From NCBI GenBank assembly GCA_963971285.1, contig OZ020252.1, positions 18,141,662 to 18,205,661 on the forward strand: DNA of 64,000 bases. The letters are read 5' to 3'. Numbering within the stretch: the first letter of the stretch is position 1; each line of letters starts with the position of its first letter. The translations under genes and the position numbers were made by a program. The notes below the pieces were generated by a model that was not told the DNA's origin, made no database searches, and worked only from the letters and a program-made list of their open reading frames with translations. Shown here piece by piece: positions 11,001-21,170 of the stretch. This DNA comes from Astropecten irregularis. Its lineage: Eukaryota > Echinodermata > Asteroidea > Paxillosida > Astropectinidae.

Positions 11001-13044
11001 CGGTCATAAAGCATATCCGGACTGTAAACTACGGAAATTCCATGCTTAAGAAAACCTGACAAGGAAAACACAGCATTTCCACTTTCTTTTTCCATGTTTT
11101 CATTGGAGGGGGCTTTAGTGGTCACTAATGTGAACAATACGTTCAGTGCTATAAAATAAATAAGGCCACACTTTCGATCGTACAAGGCCATTATAAAATA
11201 TCTCCCATGAAAGTGGTAGAAACGTACCGTTAAAGTATTTCCGCCTGAAATGCTGTATTTATCCAGAAAATAGTACCAAAGCCCGAAAACAGTTTTGATC
11301 TCGTGGTAAGATCAAAAAATTGTTTTCGGTCATCGGCTTTACTCTTTTCTGGATACAGCATTTTCGGGCAGAAAAAATTGTCACATGTTTCTACCAGCCA
11401 GCACCATCTTTATACCGTAAGTTATAGGTAAATCTGTGAAGAGTTCTGTTTCAGTATGCTGCCAAAGTAATATAGTAATGTACCTTTAAGTACCGGGCAA
11501 CCGTGTGCGGCCGCCAAATTATATTCCAGGGAGCCTTGGGCTAGGCGATCGCGCAATTTTATGTTAATTCGTTTGGGCAGTTCCCCCTATGTAAATAATA
11601 TCACACACTTTCAAAGATAAGGACTAGTGCCGCATTTTGTGATTTGGGGCTCAGATTTAGGTACTGTGTAACCGATCTGATTATAATGGGGTTTTTGTAC
11701 ATTTTTTCTGAAATCCATCACTGATCTAAGTCTTTGAATTTCTCATCAGCATATACCCAATTTCATACTAAATTGGCAAAGTTGAATTTGCGTTACCAGT
11801 GATTCAGTATGAAATCAAGTAATTTAAAATTACCAATCTCTTTTCTTTCTTTTTTAAACTGAAGGGGTCAAAGGACTAGTGATGGACGCACAGAACATGC
11901 CGTTAGAGGGCGCCAGCGTATCCATTGTTGAACAGAAATCGCCACATTCCCAGTTCACCACGTGGTCGGGAGAGTACTGGAAAATACTGATGCCGGGAAA
12001 GTACACATTACTGGTAAGTTTTATAAAATGAATGAGAAAAATAAACCGAATGTTGTGTACCGTTAATTATTATTCGTCCTGCTTGCTTGGCAACTCAGGC
12101 TCCGTTTGTTGTGGCGTGTTTCTGTCGTTGGGATGGGGAGGGCGCCAAAAAGGTTTTGCAAAATGTAAACCAAAATGGCGGCGGGCATGCATGGCGGACT
12201 GAGTATGTGCCTTTACGAAACCAGGCTTGAGGATAGGCTTGGGAGCTACCGCCATTTGAGGCCCACCGTAACACGATAACTTTTGGGTCACTCGACGAAG
12301 CCGAAGAAGCTCACCAGCTTCGATATCTCACTGAGTTTCATTTCGGACTCAAAATGGCCATTTCGGCTAAATAATTCACAAGCCTAGCCTCAAGTCTCAT
12401 TTCGTGAAGGCCGTAGAGTCGGACCAGAGGGTAGCTTACGTTTCCACGGCATCCTGGATAGATTAGTCCACTCTGGTTAGCTGGTACAGGACGCAGAGTC
12501 ATATTTGGGTGAGACGGTTTACTGTACCAGCATGGGTACCAGCTAACCAGAGTGGACTAATCTCCAGGAATGCCGTTTCGGCCATGTTGGACCGACCTAA
12601 AACCAACTTCCAAGTTCCCTTGGTTCGGTTGCACCAATGACATCATTGAATGATGCAGACTGACCGAAGTCGCAAACACGCCTGAACCAAATGCGTAGAA
12701 ACAACGGTGTTTACGGTGTTTGTATTTTTGTTGTTTCTTTGTTTTTAGACATGATTGTATGTACATTTGTACCTATTTTTCTGATAAATTTTCCCCGTCC
12801 ACACCAGGTATCGAAGTACGGGTATGCCACCATCAACAAACAGTTCACTATCCATCAAGAAAACACGCTCAACCCTGAAGCGCTCGTCCTGAACGTTACC
12901 CTATCCAACACTCAGAACGTGGAGCATGTCACCGAAAGGACGCCCTCTGCCGGCTCTTCGCTTCGCCAAGGGACCCTGGGAATTAATGTCGTTGCAATGA
13001 TGGCAGTTTTACTTTGTCTGAGCCAAACATGGATGTGCTCATGA
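5058..13044 (+). CDS. CPM: GPI-anchored metallocarboxypeptidase, carboxypeptidase M-like (M14 N/E type), complete, 9 coding exons
   Basis: Exons (all in phase): 5058-5068, 5955-6124, 7053-7153, 7890-8062, 8916-9100, 9305-9493, 10786-10938, 11865-12013, 12808-13044; 455 aa against 443 for human CPM. Residues 1-23 form a signal peptide ([20 protein letters not shown] start). The M14 catalytic domain follows. It has zinc ligands His and Glu in YVGNMHGNE, the substrate-binding NPDG and NRNF motifs, zinc ligand His in [15 protein letters not shown], and the catalytic Glu in [13 protein letters not shown] transthyretin-like domain starts at GVKGLVMD. The C-terminus ends in a hydrophobic run ([13 protein letters not shown]) with almost no tail, as expected for a GPI-attachment signal. 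CPM removes C-terminal Lys/Arg from peptides at the cell surface; this activity is inferred from the family. The Cys between NPDG and DLNRNF favours CPM over CPD/CPN/CPE. The start exon rests on phase and signal-peptide logic. Confidence 0.9.
5288..5480. mobile_element. MITE copy, AAAGGTA-ended family (truncated)
   Basis: It starts AAAGGTACAG and contains AACTTTCAGGGTATGAAGAT, then GGTGCTGGTAGAAACATACC and an imperfect inverted GTTTTGATATC...GATCAAAAC. Relatives are at 11205-11490, 18288-18490, 55340-55650 and 59585-59938. It lies in intron 1 of the carboxypeptidase gene. Confidence 0.65.
7626..7833. mobile_element. Foldback MITE (GAGGCTTGAGGCTAGGCTTGG family)
   Basis: The left arm GATGAGGCTTGAGGCTATAG and AAATGAAGGGCTTGAGATAC are answered by GTCCCAAGCCTAGCCTCAAAC at the right end. 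The centre has AGCTTCGTCATGTGGCACAA. It lies in intron 3 of the carboxypeptidase gene, just upstream of exon 4. Confidence 0.65.
8325..8640. repeat. Imperfect inverted-repeat block in carboxypeptidase intron 4
   Basis: GGAGACTCAGGCTCGGGCTCC near 8327 is opposed by GGAGCCGGAGCCTGAGCC near 8470, and GATTTACAACAATG by CCATTGTAAATCG further right. It is likely a degenerate foldback insertion. No reading frame is conserved. Confidence 0.4.
10010..10236. mobile_element. Long palindromic foldback MITE, about 90-bp arms
   Basis: The left arm (CCGCACACTATACGATCCGA at 10017, then TTTTTGGAAGGATCGCAAAG and CATTCTGGGAGTC) is repeated in inverse order on the right (GACTCCCAGAATGCTTTGCG, ATCCTTCCAAAAACCAGTCG, TCGGATCGTATAGTGTGCGG). 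The loop is about 50 bp. It sits in intron 6 of the carboxypeptidase gene. Frames inside it read the same on both strands because of the palindrome and are not genes. Confidence 0.85.
11205..11490. mobile_element. MITE, AAAGGTA-ended family, foldback copy
   Basis: GTAGAAACGTACCGTTAAAG and GAAATGCTGTATTTATCCAG on the left are answered by CTGGATACAGCATTTTCGGG and ATGTTTCTACCAGCCAGCAC on the right. The centre is CAGTTTTGATCTCG...GATCAAAAAATTG. The right end is TACCTTTAA. It lies in intron 7 of the carboxypeptidase gene. Confidence 0.75.
12213..12410. mobile_element. Foldback MITE (GAGGCTTGAGGCTAGGCTTGG family)
   Basis: ACGAAACCAGGCTTGAGGAT AGGCTTGGGAGC on the left is mirrored by CACAAGCCTAGCCTCAAGTC TCATTTCGTG on the right. 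The inner part carries GACGAAGCCGAAGAAGCTC. It lies in intron 8 of the carboxypeptidase gene. Confidence 0.7.
12449..12575. repeat. Inverted repeat with a perfect 27-bp stem
   Basis: 12461-12487 (GATTAGTCCACTCTGGTTAG plus CTGGTAC) is exactly inverted at 12536-12562. Outside it, GGCATCCTGG pairs imperfectly with CCAGGAATGCC. It is an independent foldback insertion next to the copy at 12213-12410. Confidence 0.8.
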
Positions 13045-14411
13045 ATAAATATATAGAGATTTATTGTAGAGTTATTCAGGAACATCTTTATATTAATAAT
13101 ATAACCATCAAAGGAAAGACGATGTATATTTAAGCAGTTTTACTTCTAACTAGTTTAATATTATAGGCAAGCAATAACCAGTTAACAGCCTACATCCAGT
13201 ATTTTTGATATTACATGTATTTATACGATCTATGACCTCAATTTAAGTTTCAGGTTTCCTATGTCAGAGGTATCATCTATAACTGTGTAATTTTATAAAG
13301 AGAGGCTATTCTCATTTCTCAAGACTACAAAATCTAAACACATGAACATAATGGACATGCATAAGATGTGTATACGAGGCCTACAGTGTACATAGATATG
13401 GGTACAATGTTGAGAATGTACAAGAATACAATAATCAGCTACGTTATAGTCAGCTGAAAATAGGCCTATACAATTTTAACATTGAAAAATGTACAGCAGA
13501 TAAGATAATACGAATATGATATCATACATGGTACGTCGTGTTGCGCTGCAAAACATGAACATTGTTCTATAGCAACTTGAACAGATAAGAATGACTCTTG
13601 TCAAAGTAACGAGTGTAAAATAATGTGAACTGTCTTAGCCACAATATTCATTAGTCACACCACAGAGTGAAAAAAAAGCGTCAGGGAAAGCATCACTGCC
13701 TCTTCGGGGAAACTCGGTGGTGTTCTTGACTCCCGGAGTTATTGATGCAGGGGTGGATTTCACGAAGCCCTGCGATAGGGCTTCAATGCAGAAATTGACC
13801 CCATGAAGCTATTAGGAGTCCCTTGAGCTTCGGGATGACAACAAAAGCACCTCGAACTGAGTTTGCTTGTGTAGTTTAGTTTTAACTTTTAACCCTATAG
13901 TTTACCGAGTAAACGAAAATAAACCGTTGGCATTTTTACAATGAGCCATAAACCGGGGTTTTCATGGTAATTATGATATAATATAAAAAACGAGACATGC
14001 AGCAAAACACTTGTTATGCCGACAGCATAGGCCTATATCCTAAACAAATTGATGTCAAACGATCTTTAAAATAATCTCGTATCTATTCAGTAATAATGGT
14101 CATTACATGCGTAGATCATCAAAGGGTGTCTTTCAGCTATGTACGAAGGCAAAATAATAAGGTATCATTTTACAAAAATATACTTTGGTTTTCTTCAATT
14201 ATAGAGTGAGTTGTGAGTTACATTGTATCGTGTTTATAACTTGTACCGAGTGCAACCCACTTTCTACAAGTCAAGTTTGAATCATATGACTTCTAGAAAG
14301 TAATTATTTCTCTGTGTACAAATTGTTTACTTCACTTTTCAATTTGGTTGTCTAGCAAAAAGGAAATCTTTACAAAGAACAAAAAATGATGAAATTGCCA
14401 TTGGAATAATG
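13045..14411. other. Intergenic/3' UTR region between two convergent genes
   Basis: The carboxypeptidase stop (13042-13044) and the SH3-gene stop (14414-14412, minus) face each other across about 1.4 kb of AT-rich sequence. An AATAAA overlaps the carboxypeptidase stop at 13044, and a TTTATT (minus-strand AATAAA) lies near 13060. No conserved coding frame is seen. Confidence 0.6.
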
Positions 14412-17400
14412 CTAAACATCAGAATAATGAAAACCTAAAGGTCGTGCGTTGAACGCCGGTACAAAGCCAAATTTGTCCGTGCGTGGTACGTACACCCACA
14501 TCCAGTCTAGCTCCTGCTGCTTGGCTGAGTTCACCACGATGACCTCTCCTTCCACCACGTCGACCTCATCGTGGTCCTGGCGGGTGTAGTCATTCAACAC
14601 GACGTAGGTCTCGATTACTACGGCACCGGCGGCGCCTCTCTTGTTCGTGTTGAACTTGTGAGCAGGCACGGCTGCCTGAGGGCGTGATCGAAACAGATCA
14701 CTGTTTTTCCCGGGCTTTGATTGGCCGGCCGGGCGGTCACGCTTACCGTCCATTTTACCAATGTCCCCCCGTGATTGGTCCGTAGTTTTTAGCTGCGCGT
14801 GTGCTGATTGGGCAAGTGAATCATCGGATGACATCATTGGTTGGTGATTGAGGCTCTTGGGGTTAGGATGTGGAAGTCGCTGTGTGATATTTAGAACACT
14901 TCTTTTCTCTGAGATTGTTTTTAATGACGAAGTCTCCCTTTGGTTATCCGTCATGGCTACATAATTCATTGAGTTGTCCTGGGATGTTGGCACTGCAGAG
15001 GATGTGAGAGATTGTCCCGATTCTGAAATAGAAGAAAATATACATGTAATATTTTTCAACACCATTGATTCGGAATTAAAAATGCATCCCAAGGCTAACA
15101 TATTTAACGTTGTTTTACGAATGTTTTTTTTAGCAGTTACATACACCAACACATCAACAATGATGACATCTCCAAGTATATTTGCTTAATACTAACTAAC
15201 TGGAAAGCTTCATGCATTACATGCACTTGCTGCCTGAAATGAGAAATAACTTCTTCCAAATGGACCGGTCAAGCTGAGCTGCCAATTCTGCATCTTCAAC
15301 TGACCACGGCCAGTGTCTAGGAGTGAGAGGTTTACTTTATAAAAAGGTTTCTTTTCAAAGATGTTAATTAGATGTTTTGATTTGCTAACCTTCTTTGATA
15401 GCTGTCAGCTGAAGGAAGATTCTTGGCACCAAACCTTCTTCCTGCCCTCCGGAGTGTTTCTTCACGAACAGCCAATCAGGATCGTCCTTGTTCAAGACAG
15501 TGACGACGTCACCAATTTTGACGTTGACGTCATCCTCATTTCGCGCTTCAAAGTCGTAAACCACTACTGCTTCGCCGAACGACTTCTTGACGAAACCGGT
15601 GGCCAGCCGCTTTATGTTACCTGTCTTGAGTTTGGTAGAATCCAGTGAGGCTTTCATGGCTGCCACAACTTCTACAATATCTTCCCTGGAAGCTTCAACT
15701 GCCGAGATACGATGGGCGCTCCTATTTTTGTTGCCAGGGGCGTTCCTTCGCAGTTTCCGTCGCTGCTGCTGGGTGAGGGGCGTCTGAAGAGCTCGGACAT
15801 TCGTGGCCGACCTTGTTACTGTCTTTGAAGAGGACGAGGTGCTCTTGGCAGCGTCTGCCTCATGGCTGGGTCCGGCAAAGGATGCTGACTTCGTCATCTT
15901 CGGAGGAAGTGGGGGAGGTGTGGCGTCATCCTCGGGGATTGCATCGTCCGCCATCTTGGCCATGCTAACAATCCGTGCTTCTTTGATGGAATTATCGGCA
16001 AACTTTGGCTTGTGAACTAGGCGTTTGGGAGGTTGCTGTTCAAAGTCAGTCCCCATCGGCTCGCTTTCAGTATTGGGATCACTGCGACCGACCTCAGCAA
16101 CTTGGTGAGAGCTCAGCGTGTCACCTCTTGGGAATTTCTCATCGCCATTTTCCTTGGGACTTAAAACCTGCCACTCTGGGAAGTTAGTTTCCATTACAGT
16201 TGGTAAACGGTCTTCAAGAGGTGCTACTTGCTGCCTTGTCTCGTCACTATTTATACCTGTCTTTAATTGGTTAGAATCGGGCACATAATCACTGGAAATC
16301 TTATTTGGTTGTTCGTCAATTCGAAAATTGTCCATCTTTTCCTTACCGCCATCGCGATGCCGAGGATTTATCAATTCGTTGTTGTGGAAAATAGCATCGA
16401 TCTGTTCCTCTTTAACCCCGATGTTTGCTGGAGGCGTAGGGTTTGTCTTCACATCTGCTAATTTCCGACGAAACGAGGCTCTGCGGCGACCGTCGTGGTG
16501 GTCTGTCGAGTTCCCTGGCTTGCATCTCTGAGGAACTGGCCTGATTTTCCCCGCCGGTAATTTCACGGAGTCCCGGTGATGACCAGTGGCTCTTGGTGAC
16601 ATCGTGGTGGTATCTCCGTGGATGACCGGTCGCTGAACGATCTCCATCCGTAAGCACATCGACGACTGCGGGTGGCTGACGTTGGTGACTTCGCTGAGCG
16701 GGGAACGTTCGCCGTTCTGGCGCCATTTTCTAGCCGTGGACGACTGCATCCTCAGCTTGATCTCGCTTGGATCCAGAGCGCGCTCCGAAGTTGCCCGCAT
16801 GTACAGCGGCTTTGTCCGGACGAGATTCCCAACACGAGCGTCCTCGGTGCCGTTCGTGGACCTCGCTGAGACCTTTGACCGGGCACTGCCTGACGCACTC
16901 TCTTGTCTGCCTTTTAGAGCAGACTCCCTTTTCTTGGATCGCCTTCGGAGGCTGTCCATGCTGGGAGATTTTCGGAGTCGCGACGATGTCTTTGCGGTTC
17001 CGATCTTCAGTTGGGGCCGTGGATTCAACGGACTGTGTAATTGCTGGTGGACCTTCTCTCTTACGAAGACAGAATTATCTGTTGTCTCGGACTCGCTTCT
17101 CTTTGTCTTCTTCGGAGAATACAAAGAAATGACTCTAGCATCTTGAACCAGCTTATCTCTCTGTGTCTGAAGATGTTGATGATGGGGATTCTGATTTGGA
17201 ACCTCGGCATCGCATAAATCATCGCTATGGGTTCTTTTAGCGGGGCTGTTCTTAACCACCGTGACGCTTGGCCTCTTCCCGTTGGACTTGGGGTGTTTTT
17301 CATTGTACCCTCTTCCTCCACTCGCGGTGTTGTTATTGTTATCTCCGATGTCGGTCTCGGAAGAGATGCTCAGACTCCCAAGGCTGATGGCGTCGATCTT

Positions 17401-19658
17401 ATCGAAGTCCACCTCGTTCAGGGTCGGGAGGCAGCGCCTCTGCCTCACCCAGTTGGGCAGGTTGTAGCGCGCCCTGCTGCCGCCGCTGCGTCTTGGTGAA
17501 GTCAGCTCCTTGCCCGGGGAGGAATGATTCAAGAGTGGGGTCTTTTCTTCTGGCGTCTGACCATCATCGATCAGTCCATCTTCCTCCTCGGCACCGAATT
17601 CGTGGTGGCCAGATGACACCATCGTCTCTTCGAAAAATGTGAAGGACTGGACGGTGGCGGGATCTTGGGCCAGATAAGTTTCTCCTGGTAACTTTTCGAA
17701 ATTCGGTGCGTCCCTGACGGACTTCCGAGCATTTCCGGCATCTGTAAAGAAATGTTGAAGTCGGATATTCATTTTTGTCATTGTCTTTTATTTCGAGGAA
17801 AGTAATCAAAATAACGCGAACTTTGCGGGGTTCAATTTTAAGCTGTCATTATAGAGATTTGAAGCTTCAGTTTCCGCTTCAGTGACATAAATTTTGTGGA
17901 GATATTCGATGGCGTTATCAGAGCGCCCTCATTCGGCAGAAATGGCCTAATTTTTAAAGTCGTCTTTTTGGGACGGTTTTACATACCTCCACCGCCGACG
18001 TAAATTCCCGCAAAGTACTCTTCGCCATCACCAGCCGAGACCTCATCATGACCTTTCACCTCAGTCTGACCCGCTGGATTCACCTCACCGTAGAGGGCGC
18101 TAAATCCTCCTTGTGACGCAATGGACAGGTCACTTCCCGATCGTTCGAAGGAAACGGAAGTGCCGCGGTTTCGGACGTGGGCGCGGGTTCCCTTGGACCG
18201 CGACGGTTGAAGCCCTGCAAAATCAATGGGAAAAAAAAGTCACGGCATTTAAATGGTAACATTGGTAGCAAATCAAAACAATTTTTTATTTACATATAAC
18301 TCACAGGGTGTAAAGACGGTAATGGTACTGGTAGAAACATATACTGTGAAATTTTTTTTGCCTGAAATGCTGTATTTATTTTATCCAGAAAAGAGTAAAA
18401 CCAAGCACCAAAACATTATTCGCCTGGATCAAAATGAGACAGTTAAGATTTTGCATAACAATTGCAATGTTTTTTCGTTGCAGTGGCGGATCTAGCTTTT
18501 TGGTAAGGGGGGGGGGGTTTACCCGGAGTGAAGGTTTGTAGCCAGGCACTGCGAGGGCGGGTGGGGGTATAGGTGTGTGGTCAAAATTTGACCAGTGGGA
18601 ATTGAGCTCGAGATGATAAAGATAAACTCTTTTTCTGTTCGTTCACTCATAAAATCAATACGAACACGGCATGCAGAGCAATGCTAATACATGTCGAGTG
18701 TAATGCTGCATTGTTTTAGCACTAGAGCGCCCCCATCTACGTAAAGGCCAGGAACAGACCTTTGGTCTACAATCATGTAGAGGGTTGACCCATGGAGGTT
18801 CCTTCCTCCATGGTTGACCATGGTCTTACCATGGAGGACTGAGGAGTGTCATTGACTGGAGCTAGACACAGCACACAGTCCCTTGAAGACGGATGTATAT
18901 AGCAGAAACGCAGAAAGTACTTGACAACTTTATTTCCCTACATTTTTATTTCATCAGCATTTTGCTAGTTTTTAGTATTGTGTACAAGTTGGTGTATGGG
19001 GGTAGGTATGCACTGACAGATTTACAAAGTAAAAGTGATAATATAATGACATGAACCTCCCTGGCTTTGTCAAGAAAAAAGAGAACTCCGCTTTGAAGAA
19101 TTAAAGGGGAGAATACTTTTAGTTTTATAAACAATATTTTAATACTGGGCCTGGGGGCATTTTCCCCCTTGTGTTTTCCAACCTTTTTTATAAAAAAAAA
19201 TAAATAATTTTTCCTTTATATCCTAAAAACCTCTTTTGATTCTTACCATTTTCATAAGCATAAAGTGTATTTATTACAAACTATAAAATGACTGCGGACG
19301 ATCACGAAGATGCCAATTAATGCGCAGTATCGGATTTCGATCATTGGTTGTGGAAGATGGTACGTGAAATTCAATAACTTGAATAACTTCATTTTTTTCT
19401 CAAAGGCTTTTTAGCCTTTGACTTTGAGAAAGGTCCTACTACTTTCTAGGTATATGATCGAAACGTCACGAAGGCCTAATCATAACATGTATGTGAAAAG
19501 ATTGATGGGGTGTACGTAAAAGCACCAGTCATCAGTGAACTTTGATCCCATGCAAATCAAATACTATAGGAGGACGTTTTTAGCTTTGATTAATACTCAC
19601 CAAATTTTGTGAATTTCCTGAACTTCAGCAGCCCTACACTTGGACACAGGAACGACAT
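14412..19658 (-). CDS. Large protein with two C-terminal SH3 domains, 4 exons, family not recognised
   Basis: Exons on the minus strand: 19658-19601, 18214-17987, 17741-15390, 15022-14412, in phase throughout; 1082 aa. The first exon encodes MSFLCPSVGLLKFRKFTKF, chosen because it is the only short ATG exon upstream that ends in the needed phase at a good donor (GTGAGT). The middle of about 700 residues is low-complexity and rich in Ser, Arg, Lys, Pro and acidic residues, with proline-rich stretches such as PPPLPPKMTKSASF that could be SH3 ligands. SH3-1 (about residues 820-877) has VVVYDFEARNEDDVNVKIGD, DPDWLFV and GLVPRIFLQL. SH3-2 (about 1015-1078) is more divergent (YVVLNDYTRQDHDEV, WMWVYVP, GFVPAFNARPLGF). 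No PX, C1, RhoGAP, BAR or kinase domain is visible. An adaptor role is inferred from the SH3 domains only. Exon 1 is less certain than exons 2-4. Confidence 0.78.
18288..18490. mobile_element. MITE copy, AAAGGTA-ended family (degenerate)
   Basis: GGTAATGGTACTGGTAGAAA CATATAC and CCTGAAATGCTGTATTTATT TTATCCAG match the other family members at 5288, 11205 and 59585. It lies in intron 1 of the SH3 gene. Confidence 0.55.
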
Positions 19659-21170
19659 TGTACATACAGCAGCAGGTTGTAGATCAGAGGCCAATCCACA
19701 GTTTGAGCATGACAGCTTCAATGATCACAACTCGGCCTTCAAAGTTTGGAAAATCCAAGCACACGGTTTCAAACAGATCCAGTAGCATCGATCCCAGAAT
19801 CAGAGTATAAATCAGCTTCTTTGAGTGGCATAACAGCACACGACATAATAACATAACAGGAATATAACAGACTAAATGTTATATTTTTAACGACCAAAAA
19901 AAGCAACGCCGGTTGATTTTCAAATCCAGCGCCCCTACCGAAGGCCCCATAGAGATTGGACCTGGTGACCTTCCAGCTTTGACAGAGGTCACATTCCAAA
20001 GAACAGGTTGTTATCAGAGCTATTCAGTTTGTTGCTCAACTGTGACACAGAAATCTGGGTGGCAATCGTCCCTATTCACTGTGCAGTGTTTACACAGCAC
20101 GTTTGAAAAGATTTAATTCTGTACCGCTCCAGTGATTCGCTTTCTGTGGTTATAATCCCGTCTGGTCCCAGGAAGGTGCTAATCCTCCTATTTTCGGTAA
20201 TTGAGTTATTCAGTGAAAGCAAAGTGGGGTCTAATTCTGCAATAAAACTGAAGAGTTTAAACAGCAGATCCTGATTAGGCTCAAGCTCCCGGCTCCACGC
20301 GCTGCATGTGTACCACCCAGCACTCAAAGCAATTAAAGTAATTATCGAGTGAGAGTTGTCAGCCAGCTTTCCTTGCCAGGCTTTATAATTATAGCGAATT
20401 GAATCGGAAATTGCGCGGGTGAATTGATTAATTTCCTATTCATGTTTTTGGTTCTCCAATTATATCCGGTTTAATTGTTTTTCCTGGGCGGCATAAACAA
20501 AATTATGAGGTCCCATCATTGACTGCTATCTGGGAACTTGAATTAAATCCAACGAATTTACTTCGTGATTTCATCTCGGGTCAGTGTGCACGGCTGATGC
20601 AGTCTTGCAATTTAATTCTTGTTCTGCATAAGGATCGAAACGCGTCAGGCCCCCTCCTATAAATCCAAGCATTTGATATATTTTAGGTAATTTTTGGCTG
20701 ATGAGAAGTTTGCAGCAGTTTATCACTTATTATAACAAGAATATGAATATTTGTCTGTGCCCCCCCCCCCCCCCCGTCTTTCGACTCCTCCCCTTCCTTC
20801 GTCAAAACGGATCAATTAGTTTTCCCCCCACAATGCACCATGTGCCACGTAGGAAGCCATTTTGTTGGAAATAATAGCTGGTGTTCGTTTTCTGCCGTGA
20901 GTAATGCACAGCGGTGTCGGGAACCAGTGAGCGAACTTCGTACACATCACATACATTGTACATGACATACGGTATGTACACGTTTGCATATGTACGTTCA
21001 TGTACGGACTCGTACGCCGTATGATTGAGTGAACCAGACGCTTGATTTCAAGATTAGAATCTCTGATTTATCCTATTCACGATTATCAAAAAGCAGATTT
21101 GAGGTACCAGTTTGCTTGACGAGTATCTGCCAGCCATTCGTGTGATTTATGAACGTTCCTGGAGCTGGGA
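19659..21170. other. Divergent intergenic region, SH3 gene and GORASP
   Basis: About 1.5 kb separate the two start codons, so both promoters should be here. 20080-20600 is AT-rich with no match to the repeat families in this window and with several TAAT-type sites (TGATTAATTTCC, AAAGTAATTATCG). 20633-20735 is a fragment of the CGAAACGTCAGGCCC repeat. A C-run lies at about 20760-20776. No coding exon is recognised; short frames have no domain. Confidence 0.5.
20633..20735. repeat. Copy of the GATCGAAACGTCAGGCCC dispersed repeat
   Basis: GGATCGAAACGCGTCAGGCC is followed by AATCCAAGCATTTGATATAT TTTAGGTAA and TTTGGCTGATGAGAAG. The same string of blocks occurs at 25915-26075 and 45331-45495; shorter pieces are at 9130-9205, 19400-19480, 43151-43185 and 50627-50665. 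Confidence 0.6.
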
